This document shows positions 1-5,523 of a stretch of 14,605 nt of DNA, piece by piece. The notes beneath the pieces were generated by a model. The model did no database searches. It saw only the letters and a list, made by a program, of their open reading frames with translations, and was not told the origin of the DNA. Position 1 is the first letter of the stretch; every line of letters starts with the position of its first letter. The translations under genes were made by a program, and so were the position numbers. Origin of the DNA: Pseudomonadota bacterium (GTDB lineage: Bacteria > Pseudomonadota > Alphaproteobacteria > UBA2136 > UBA6156); assembly GCA_009927255.1 (NCBI GenBank), contig RFNJ01000071.1:1-14605 (forward strand), written 5' to 3'.

Positions 1-51
1 GATGTAGCCTGCGCCGCCGGTAACGAGGATGGTGGGTTGGCTGTTTGGCAT
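1..51 (-). CDS. galE: UDP-glucose 4-epimerase-like protein, N-terminal fragment
   Basis: Only the first 17 codons lie in the window; the gene continues past base 1. They read MPNSQPTILVTGGAGYI. The TGGAGYI segment is the glycine-rich NAD-binding turn at the start of GalE-type short-chain epimerases, which interconvert UDP-glucose and UDP-galactose in the cytoplasm. The ATG (51-49) overlaps the TAA stop of the upstream sugar transferase by one base (TAATG), so the two genes should be co-transcribed and translationally coupled. An epimerase supplying UDP-galactose fits a WbaP-type galactose-1-phosphate transferase as its partner. Other NAD-dependent sugar epimerases begin in a similar way, so GalE itself is probable rather than certain. 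Confidence 0.7.
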   Translation of the reverse strand, partial: MPNSQPTILVTGGAGYI

Positions 52-1562
52 TAGTAGGCTCCGCTGCGGTTGAGGACGATGCGCACGGTTTCGAACAGGA
101 TAACCACATCATGCCAGCAGCTGCGGTGGTTGGCATACCAGGTATCGAGGTAGACGCGGTATTCGTAGCTGGTGTCGTTCCGCCCGCTGACTTGCCAGAG
201 GCCGGTGATGCCAGGTTTGACGCTGAGGTAGGCGGCGAGGTTTTCGCCGTAGTATTTGGTTTCGTCCGGTACAATTGGGCGGGGGCCGACGAGGGACATA
301 TCGCCACGGAAGACGTTGAAGATTTGGGGGATTTCATCGAGGCTGGTGGCGCGGATGAATTTGCCGATGGGGGTGATGCGGGGGTCGTTCTTCAGCTTGA
401 AATCGCGTTCCCATTCGGCTTTGGCGGCGGGGTTTTCGGCGAGGAGTTTTTTCAGCACTTGTTCGGCGTTCGGCACCATGCTGGTGAACTTGTAGCAGGT
501 GAATTTGCGGCCCCCCTGCCCGACCCGCTTGTGGCCGAAAAAGACTTTGGACTGCGGGCTTTGCCACTTGATGAGCAGGGCGATGGTGAGGAACAGCGGG
601 CTAAGTGCCAACAAACCGCAGAAGCTGGCGGTGGCGTCGAAGGCGCGTTTGAGGGCTACATCGACAGGATTGGCGTTGTTTTGGGTGGGGTGGAACAGCA
701 CAATATTGTGGCCGAAGAAGTAGCGTGGAGGGGAGTTATAGAGGCTGACGCTGAGCATGGGCGGCACCAATGCGAAGTTGAGGCCGGATTCCTTGAGTTG
801 GGAGAGGAGATGGTTGAGGTGGGTGCCGCTGGTTTCATCGGGAGCCAAAATAACATAGAGCCCTTTTTTACTGCCGCTGGCTTGGGTGATGGCGGATTGG
901 GCGGCGGTGAGGCCGTAGAGGATTTCGGCCTTTTTGTAGCGTGGGGGGAGTTTTTCGGGGCTAAGGGTGCTCTCCGCCAGCAGCACAATTTTGCTGAGGC
1001 GGTAGTCGGCGAAGAGGTCGGAGTGCAAAGCAAACGCGGTTTCCAGCGCGTTATTGGCGCCGCCGATGATGAGGGTGGGAACTTGCCAGCGGCCGAGTTT
1101 TTTAAGCACCGCGCGCACCGCCAGCCGTGCGATGAGCAGCAGCGGAATGGCCATGAGCCACGTGCTGCCCACCCACAGGCGCGAGAGTGGGAACTTGAGA
1201 ATAAAGTGGAAGAAGCCTTGCACCAGCATGGCGGCCACGCAGGCGAGCACCACTTGGCGAACTTGGTGCCACCAGGGCAGGCGCTCGGTATAGTGACCGC
1301 GGCCATAGAGTGCGAGCATGACGGCCAGCGAAAAGAGGGCGAACATCAGGGCGTGGCCGGTGACGTGGGGGGAGGTGAGGGTGAGGTAGGGAACGCCTCG
1401 CGCCAGTTGGCTGACCGCGCTGGCGATACCGAAACCGAGGGCAAATGCGGCGGCCAGCGCCATGGCATCGGCCAGAAGCTTTAATAGAACGGTGGCGGCG
1501 TGGGGGCGCATGGGGGCGTTATGGGGTATAAAGGGTTTGTTTTGCAAGAGTCTTTTTCGCAT
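51..1562 (-). CDS. wbaP: Undecaprenyl-phosphate sugar phosphotransferase (WbaP-like)
   Basis: This membrane enzyme moves a sugar-1-phosphate, probably galactose-1-phosphate, from its UDP form to undecaprenyl phosphate, the first step of O-antigen or exopolysaccharide repeat synthesis. The 503-residue product has four hydrophobic segments (about 25-50, 70-86, 103-122 and 131-152). A Rossmann-like middle domain follows from about 161 (VPTLIIGGAN), then a hydrophobic helix at 312-332 and a C-terminal bacterial sugar transferase domain. That domain holds KFIRATSLDEIPQ with the catalytic Asp409-Glu410 pair, DMSLVGPRPI and GITGLWQVSGRND. Length and order match the WbaP/CpsE class. It is the first gene of a minus-strand pair with galE. 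No clear ribosome binding site precedes the start at 1562 or the internal Met18 (1511), so the start is uncertain. Galactose specificity is inferred from the C-terminal motif and the neighbour. Confidence 0.88.
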   Translation of the reverse strand: MRKRLLQNKPFIPHNAPMRPHAATVLLKLLADAMALAAAFALGFGIASAVSQLARGVPYLTLTSPHVTGHALMFALFSLAVMLALYGRGHYTERLPWWHQVRQVVLACVAAMLVQGFFHFILKFPLSRLWVGSTWLMAIPLLLIARLAVRAVLKKLGRWQVPTLIIGGANNALETAFALHSDLFADYRLSKIVLLAESTLSPEKLPPRYKKAEILYGLTAAQSAITQASGSKKGLYVILAPDETSGTHLNHLLSQLKESGLNFALVPPMLSVSLYNSPPRYFFGHNIVLFHPTQNNANPVDVALKRAFDATASFCGLLALSPLFLTIALLIKWQSPQSKVFFGHKRVGQGGRKFTCYKFTSMVPNAEQVLKKLLAENPAAKAEWERDFKLKNDPRITPIGKFIRATSLDEIPQIFNVFRGDMSLVGPRPIVPDETKYYGENLAAYLSVKPGITGLWQVSGRNDTSYEYRVYLDTWYANHRSCWHDVVILFETVRIVLNRSGAY

Positions 1563-1575
1563 CGTGAAAAAGCAC

Positions 1576-1604
1576 TTGCGCGGGGGCGTGGGCTTGCGTA
1601 TAAG
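1576..1604 (+). promoter_or_regulatory. Promoter of the tRNA-Glu gene
   Basis: TTGCGC (1576-1581) and TATAAG (1599-1604) are separated by 17 bases. The -10 box ends 17 bases before the mature tRNA, leaving a short leader of about 11 bases. The same stretch contains a long inverted repeat, GCACTTG (1572-1578) with CAAGTGC (1607-1613), that brackets the promoter. Assigned from sequence only. Confidence 0.55.
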
Positions 1605-1621
1605 CCCAAGTGCCTGGCTGC

Positions 1622-1696
1622 GTCCTGTTCGTCTAGCGGTTAGGACGTCACCCTTTCACGGTGAAAACAGGGGTTCGATTCCCCTACGGGACGCCA
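1622..1696 (+). tRNA. tRNA-Glu (anticodon UUC)
   Basis: The gene folds as a complete cloverleaf. The acceptor stem pairs 1622-1628 with 1686-1692 (one G-U pair). The anticodon stem TCACC/GGTGA (1648-1652/1660-1664) encloses a seven-base loop with anticodon TTC at 1655-1657. The T-arm carries GGTTCGATTCC, and CCA is encoded at 1694-1696 after discriminator G1693. The anticodon-loop sequence CCCTTTCACGG is typical of bacterial tRNA-Glu. This tRNA would be charged by the GltX encoded at 9699-11177. tRNA genes are common integration sites, which is relevant to the unusual operon that follows. Confidence 0.97.
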
Positions 1697-1700
1697 TTCT

Positions 1701-1728
1701 GAAGTCGGAAATCAGATATCAGAAATCT
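1701..1728 (+). repeat. Four imperfect 7-base tandem repeats
   Basis: Four consecutive heptamers read GAAGTCG, GAAATCA, GATATCA and GAAATCT. They lie 5 bases after the tRNA and 30 bases before the predicted -35 box of the helix-turn-helix/RuBisCO-like gene. Direct repeats this close to a regulator's promoter could be binding sites for that regulator, but this is inference; short degenerate repeats of this kind can also be simple sequence. Confidence 0.5.
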
Positions 1729-1758
1729 GGGACAGTTGCTTGTATGCTGTGTTTTTGA

Positions 1759-1787
1759 TTGATATTTGGCTTTGCTTACATCATATA
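1759..1787 (+). promoter_or_regulatory. Promoter of the HTH/RuBisCO-like operon, probably leaderless
   Basis: TTGATA (1759-1764) is followed after exactly 17 bases by CATATA (1782-1787). The rplQ promoter in this window has the same design (TTGACA, 17 bases, CATATA), which supports both. Transcription would begin 6-8 bases further on, that is, at or next to the ATG at 1794, and no Shine-Dalgarno sequence precedes that ATG. The mRNA is therefore probably leaderless. An alternative -10, TATATG (1784-1789), gives a 19-base spacer. Confidence 0.5.
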
Positions 1788-1793
1788 TGCAAC

Positions 1794-3455
1794 ATGGATG
1801 TGAACTTGGGCGGATTGCTAAAGCAGATTTTGCAGGAAAAGGGCCTGAGTGTGACCGGTGCGGCGCAGCTGGCGGGGATTAGTGCTTCGAACCTCAGCCG
1901 GATTTTGAATGGGCAGGTGAACCCTGCGTTTACCACGGTTTTGGAGATTGTGCGGGCTTTGGGGATTCCGCCTGAGCAGATGATGGTGCGGTTGCTGCCG
2001 GAAACGCCGCAGGCGGCGGCCAGCGTGCCTGCAATGCAGGTGGTGTTGGGGTTGGAGAATACGGAGCTTTCGGCCCGTGCAGCGGGGGATTTGCTGCTGC
2101 AAGCGGCGCAAGGTGGGCCAGCGGGCTGGGCGGGGCGCTATATGGCGGCGGATGTGCCAGCGGTGCGGCTGGTGGACAGCCAGCAAGTGGGCACGCGGCG
2201 GCTGGAGGTGGTGGTGGCTTTCCCGCACACCTTGCTGGAGGCAGGCAGCATTGCGAGTTTGCTAAGCGTGGCCAGCAGTGCTTTGGCGGGCACTGGGGCG
2301 CGGCTGCTGGATGTGGCAGTGCCGGAGATTTTGCTGCGCACCTTTAGCGGCCCAATGCTGGGGCTGCGCACCGTGCAAGACCGCTTTAACAAGCATGGGC
2401 GGCCTTTGCTGGCATGCACCATTCGGCCCATGCAGGGCTTAAGTGCGCGGATGTATGGGCGGGCGGTGTATGAGGCCTTGATGGGCGGCATGGATTTTAC
2501 CGCTGACCCGACGTTGCTGCACAGTGTGGCGGGCAATAATTGGCGTGAGCGCTACCATTTTGCTGCCGAAGCCGCCGCTGCCGCCAGCCGCGACAGCAAC
2601 GAGCGCAAGAACCACATGGTGAACATTACCGCCGCCACGGTGGAAGAAATGGAAGAACGAATTGAGTTTGCGCGGGATTATGAGATGGATACCGCGCTGG
2701 TGGACACCGCAGCGATTGGCTGGAGCGCGCTGCAAAGTGTGGCGAAGCTGTGCGGTCAGCAGGGATTGGCGCTGTGTGCGATGGGAAATAGGGCCTTGGC
2801 AGGCGATGTTTTGCCTGAGCAACTGCATGCCAAGCTGCTGCGGTTGGCGGGGGCGGATGTAGTGAGCACGGGTAGCCCGCTGCGCGGGAATGTGAGCAAT
2901 CGCAGATACATGGCGGGGGTTTTTAATACGCTGCGTGAAGATGCTTGGGAGGCCAACCGCGAACAGGGGCACTATGTGGCGCAGCAGATGGCGGCGCATG
3001 CGGCGGTGTTTCCGGCGGTGGGCGGGGGGCATAATCCGTGGCATTTTCCCCGCTTGCTGGATGCGGTGGGACAGCAGATGATTGTGCAGTGTGGCGGGGC
3101 GGCGGCAGGGCATCCGGCCAGCTTACAGGCGGGCGCCCATGCCTGCCGCGTGGCAATGGAAGCGCTGGTGCAGGCGCGCAATGAAGGGCAGAACCTGACG
3201 GTGGACGGGCGCAACATTTTGCTGCGGGCGAGCAAATATAGCCCGGAATTGAAGCAGGCGCTGGATAGCTTTCAGGACGGCAGCTTACTGTTTGGGGTGG
3301 TTTATGGCCAAGCGGCAGCGCGGCCGACGGAGGCGAGTGTGGTGGCAAGTGGGGTGAATCCTAGCCCGCCGATTATCCCGCCGAGCGTTGTTACTCCGTT
3401 TAAACGGCCAGAGGCTCCCTCGCCTTCTGCGCCAGAGCCGACGCATGAGGACTGA
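1794..3455 (+). CDS. XRE-type HTH fused to a catalytically dead RuBisCO large-subunit-like protein
   Basis: The 553-residue product has three parts. Residues 4-60 form a Cro/cI-type helix-turn-helix (GAAQLAGISASNLSRILNG, then the helix before ALGIPP). Residues about 80-500 align end to end with form I RuBisCO large subunits: FPHTLLEAGSIASLL, GRPLLACTIRPMQGLS, YGRAVYEALMGGMDF, HPASLQAGAHACRVAMEA and QARNEGQNL. Residues about 505-553 are a Pro/Ala-rich tail. In spinach numbering the active site is lost: E60 is Q106, K175 R211, K177 M213, carbamylated K201 A237, D203 P239, E204 T240, H294 M330, R295 G331, H327 S358, K334 G365 and S379 G410. The phosphate-binding glycines G380/G381 and G403/G404 survive (411-412, 434-435). 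Carbon fixation is therefore not possible; a ligand-responsive transcription factor is inferred. The ATG at 1794 puts the HTH at the very N terminus; in-frame sequence upstream to 1740 has no ATG. The next gene overlaps by one base. Confidence 0.88.
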   Translation: MDVNLGGLLKQILQEKGLSVTGAAQLAGISASNLSRILNGQVNPAFTTVLEIVRALGIPPEQMMVRLLPETPQAAASVPAMQVVLGLENTELSARAAGDLLLQAAQGGPAGWAGRYMAADVPAVRLVDSQQVGTRRLEVVVAFPHTLLEAGSIASLLSVASSALAGTGARLLDVAVPEILLRTFSGPMLGLRTVQDRFNKHGRPLLACTIRPMQGLSARMYGRAVYEALMGGMDFTADPTLLHSVAGNNWRERYHFAAEAAAAASRDSNERKNHMVNITAATVEEMEERIEFARDYEMDTALVDTAAIGWSALQSVAKLCGQQGLALCAMGNRALAGDVLPEQLHAKLLRLAGADVVSTGSPLRGNVSNRRYMAGVFNTLREDAWEANREQGHYVAQQMAAHAAVFPAVGGGHNPWHFPRLLDAVGQQMIVQCGGAAAGHPASLQAGAHACRVAMEALVQARNEGQNLTVDGRNILLRASKYSPELKQALDSFQDGSLLFGVVYGQAAARPTEASVVASGVNPSPPIIPPSVVTPFKRPEAPSPSAPEPTHED

Positions 3456-3799
3456 TGACGATGCGCTTTGAGACGTTCTCCTTTTTGCCGCCGCTGAGCC
3501 CAACGCAGATTGAGGCGCAGGCGGCTTATTTGCTGAAGCAGGGCTTGATTGCGGCGATTGAGCATGCGGAAAACCCCAGCCATGCGGATATTTACTGGCG
3601 GCAGTGGCCGATTGTTCCAGCCAAAATTAACAGTGCGACCAATCAGCCGGAACCGTTGAGCGCCAGCCACTTGCTGAACCAACTGGAGGCGTGTGCGCGG
3701 CGGCACCCTTATGCGTTTATTCGGTTGTGTGGGTATTGCCCCAAGAGCCGCTTGGTGCAGATGTGTTTTGTGGCACGGACGCCGCAGGAGGGGCAGTAG
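3455..3799 (+). CDS. RuBisCO small-subunit (RbcS/CbbS) homologue
   Basis: The 114-residue product matches red-type (form IC/ID) RuBisCO small subunits. It has ETFSFLPPLSPTQIEAQ near the N terminus, YLLKQG, IEH..NP, IYWRQW (residues 46-51) and, after an insertion of roughly eight residues, a LEACARRHPYAFIRL helix-strand and a final M-F--RTP strand. In form I RuBisCO this subunit caps the L8 core to give L8S8. The C-terminal hairpin extension usual in red-type small subunits is absent; the protein ends just after ARTP. The ATG at 3455 overlaps the preceding TGA (TGATG), so the two proteins are translationally coupled. A second ATG at 3461 would give MRFETFSF, closer to normal family starts, and GAGG at 3447-3450 lies 4 or 10 bases before these ATGs. 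No catalytic role is possible by itself; it probably assembles with the HTH-fused large subunit. Confidence 0.85.
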   Translation: MTMRFETFSFLPPLSPTQIEAQAAYLLKQGLIAAIEHAENPSHADIYWRQWPIVPAKINSATNQPEPLSASHLLNQLEACARRHPYAFIRLCGYCPKSRLVQMCFVARTPQEGQ

Positions 3800-3825
3800 A
3801 CACTGTGAACTTAAAATGTTGGTGA

Positions 3826-3847
3826 GCAATTTGAAATTTTTTATTGC
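3826..3847 (+). terminator. Weak hairpin after the RuBisCO-like operon
   Basis: GCAAT (3826-3830) can pair with ATTGC (3843-3847), enclosing a T-rich stretch with a small inner AATTT/AAATT stem followed by T residues. It is the only hairpin candidate between the small-subunit gene and the rplQ promoter. The stem is short and AT-rich, so terminator activity is doubtful. Confidence 0.25.
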
Positions 3848-3864
3848 AACCATACCTAAATCCA

Positions 3865-3889
3865 CCCCAACCCCTCCCCAAGCCACCCC
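3865..3889 (-). other. Predicted four-tetrad G-quadruplex motif
   Basis: Four runs of exactly four C lie at 3865-3868, 3871-3874, 3876-3879 and 3886-3889, so the minus strand carries four G4 runs with loops of 6, 1 and 2 bases. This meets the strict quadruplex pattern. A second, looser set of C runs (CCCC, CCC, CCC, CCCC) follows at about 3904-3933. The whole spacer 3845-3990 is nearly free of G on the plus strand. No gene is visible in 3800-4059. Confidence 0.6.
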
Positions 3890-3997
3890 ATAAAAAGCCT
3901 CCTAACCCCGCCACCATTCCCAAACCCACCCCAAATAAATACCAAAAAAATACCAAATCAACTCATCTTAAAGCAACCCATCCCCCCACTTTTCGGC

Positions 3998-4026
3998 TTG
4001 ACACCCCCCCCATTTGCCGCCATATA
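3998..4026 (+). promoter_or_regulatory. Promoter of rplQ
   Basis: A perfect TTGACA (3998-4003) is followed after 17 bases by CATATA (4021-4026), with TATAGC overlapping it at 4023-4028. Transcription would begin near 4033, giving a leader of about 27 bases that contains the AGGAG ribosome binding site at 4047-4051. Confidence 0.65.
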
Positions 4027-4059
4027 GCCCCTTAAATTGCATAGTTAGGAGAAAATATT

Positions 4060-4413
4060 ATGACTCACGGCGTTTCACACCGTCACTTTGGCCGCGACAC
4101 CACTGCGCGCAAGGCGCTTTTGCGCGGCTTGGCAATGAACTTGATTGAGTTTGGCCAAATTGAAACCACCCTACCCAAAGCCAAAGATTTGCGCCGCGTG
4201 ATTGAACCACTCATCACCAAAGCCCGCACCAACAGCGTGGCAAGCCGCCGCCTGCTGGCCCAAAGCGTCACCAACCCAGTGCTGCTCAAAAAGCTGGTGG
4301 AAGAAATTGCTCCACGCTTTCAAGGTGTTAAAGGTGGTTACACCCGCGTGATTAAAGCTGGCTTCCGCCAAGGCGACGCCGCCCCAATGGCGATTATCGA
4401 ACTGACCAAGTAA
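4060..4413 (+). CDS. rplQ: 50S ribosomal protein L17
   Basis: The 117-residue product is L17 of the large ribosomal subunit. Diagnostic segments are the basic N terminus (SHRHFGRDTTARKALLRGLA), TTLPKAKDLRRVIEPLIT and the C-terminal GGYTRVIKAGFRQGDAAPMA. Its length is normal. The start is fixed by AGGAG eight bases upstream. L17 genes usually follow rpoA at the end of the alpha ribosomal operon. Here the upstream sequence is a non-coding spacer and the RuBisCO-like operon, and the gene has its own strong promoter, so it stands alone. A strong hairpin follows the stop codon. Confidence 0.97.
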   Translation: MTHGVSHRHFGRDTTARKALLRGLAMNLIEFGQIETTLPKAKDLRRVIEPLITKARTNSVASRRLLAQSVTNPVLLKKLVEEIAPRFQGVKGGYTRVIKAGFRQGDAAPMAIIELTK

Positions 4414-4426
4414 TACTTTCGTTACC

Positions 4427-4464
4427 CCAAGTAAAAACCCCGCCGCAGCGGGGTTTTTGCTTGG
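4427..4464. terminator. Bidirectional terminator between rplQ and the parvulin gene
   Basis: A perfect 11-bp stem, 4433-4443 with 4448-4458 (loop CGCA), has AAAAA on one side and TTTTT on the other. It extends through a U-G pair to CCAAG/CTTGG, about 17 bp in all. It lies between two converging genes and should terminate transcription from both strands. Confidence 0.92.
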
Positions 4465-4472
4465 CGCAGCAA

Positions 4473-5312
4473 CTACTTAGCTGCTGGTGCCGGCGCAGCC
4501 GCAGCGGCTGGTTCGGCGTAAGTAATGGTGGCACCCTTGCGCAGTTCACCAAGGTAACGTTGCAGCACTTGCTCAGTCATTTCCTGGCGCAATTGCGGCT
4601 CAATTTGCTCAAACGGCGGCACATACTTGTCGTTGCGGTCTTCTACCAAAACCACATGCCAACCAAATTGGGTTTTCACGGGCGTCGTGGCCACAGTGCC
4701 AATCGGGGTGGCAAAAGCCACGCTGGCAAACTCCGGAATCATCGCTTCGCGGCGGAACCAGCCCAAATCGCCACCTTGCTGGGCGCTGGGGCCTTTGCTC
4801 TTTGTTTTGGCCAAATCGCTAAAGTTTTGCGGGGTTGCCACTTGCATAATCGCACGAGCTTCAGCTTCAGTTGGCACCAAAATGTGCTTAGCCTTTACTG
4901 CTGGGAAAGCACGCTGCAATTTGCTGGCTTCATAGGCTTCGCGCAGTTTTTCAACCGTAACCGCCTCATTCACCTTCTTATTAATCACAGCATTGGCCTG
5001 CATTTGCAGCTCAACTTGTTCCAATTGCTTTTTATATTCAGCATCTTGCGTAACCTTCAAGCGCTTAGCTTCTTGGGCAACCAGTTCTTGGTCAATCAAG
5101 CGATCCAGCAGTTGGCGGCGTACGTCGGCTTCACGGCCTTGCAGTAATTCGGCTGGGATTTGCGCCAGTTGTTCACCCACGCGGCTTTCCTTAATCGGAG
5201 TGCCGTTCACCGTCGCCAAAGTAGCGCCAGTGCCAGCGTCTTCGCCACCGCAGGCAACCAGCAGCACAGCGGCCGAAACCATCATCATTTTACCAAAAAC
5301 ACGATTGATCAT
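4473..5312 (-). CDS. Parvulin-type peptidyl-prolyl isomerase, lipoprotein
   Basis: This enzyme catalyses cis-trans isomerisation of prolyl bonds and probably assists folding of exported proteins on the periplasmic face. The 279-residue product begins with a lipoprotein signal, positive then hydrophobic, with lipobox LVAC; Cys21 would be the lipidated residue. A helical SurA-like N-terminal region follows (about 30-130), with EQLAQIPAELLQ and LIDQELVAQEAKR. The parvulin domain is at about 139-226: AKHILV (His143), QQGGDLGWF (179-186) and QFGWHVV (215-221). The tail is Ala/Pro-rich. The frame stays open upstream to 5732, but AGGA eight bases before the ATG at 5312 and the signal peptide fix the start. 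It is divergent from the M23 peptidase gene. The family resembles PrsA and PpiC lipoproteins; a specific symbol is not justified. Confidence 0.93.
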   Translation of the reverse strand: MINRVFGKMMMVSAAVLLVACGGEDAGTGATLATVNGTPIKESRVGEQLAQIPAELLQGREADVRRQLLDRLIDQELVAQEAKRLKVTQDAEYKKQLEQVELQMQANAVINKKVNEAVTVEKLREAYEASKLQRAFPAVKAKHILVPTEAEARAIMQVATPQNFSDLAKTKSKGPSAQQGGDLGWFRREAMIPEFASVAFATPIGTVATTPVKTQFGWHVVLVEDRNDKYVPPFEQIEPQLRQEMTEQVLQRYLGELRKGATITYAEPAAAAAPAPAAK

Positions 5313-5354
5313 ATCATCTATCCTCTTGTTATTCCTCAAAAAGCGAACAAGGGC

Positions 5355-5384
5355 TTGACAAATCCCCGCTCCCGTAGCCATAAC
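5355..5384 (+). promoter_or_regulatory. Candidate promoter for the M23 peptidase gene
   Basis: A perfect TTGACA (5355-5360) is followed after 18 bases by CATAAC (5379-5384), similar to the CATATA boxes elsewhere in the window. It would give a leader of about 130 bases. A second candidate -35, TTGACC (5484-5489), lies nearer the gene but lacks a good -10. Confidence 0.4.
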
Positions 5385-5523
5385 CATGCCGTTGCTGATG
5401 CAACTTTGCAAGCCCCCATCCATCAAATCCCATGAACATTGCCCGCCCTTTACGCAAAACTCGCACCATCGCACTGGGTGGTCTTGACCATTCCCCCCAC
5501 AAGGCCCACGCTTAATCAAAACC

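Noticed and set aside
45..1484. Long open frame on the plus strand opposite the sugar transferase gene
   Set aside because: Its translation shows no recognisable domain and is biased to Gly, Glu and Ala as expected for the complement of a G+C-rich gene; the minus-strand frame matches WbaP throughout.
1701..1728. Start of a CRISPR array
   Set aside because: The repeat unit is 7 bases, directly tandem, without spacers, and no cas gene is nearby.
2439..3113. Minus-strand open frame opposite the RuBisCO-like gene
   Set aside because: It is a complement shadow of a gene with end-to-end homology to RuBisCO large subunit on the plus strand.
3844..4035. Small open frame rich in Pro, Lys and Thr in the spacer before rplQ
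   Set aside because: It merely reflects the C- and A-rich spacer, has no ribosome binding site or recognisable motif, and runs through the rplQ promoter.
3800..4059. dif-type recombination site at the composition change
   Set aside because: I looked by eye for a match to the XerC/XerD arm pattern (TTATGTTAAAT or its complement) and found none; an alignment search would be needed to exclude a divergent site.
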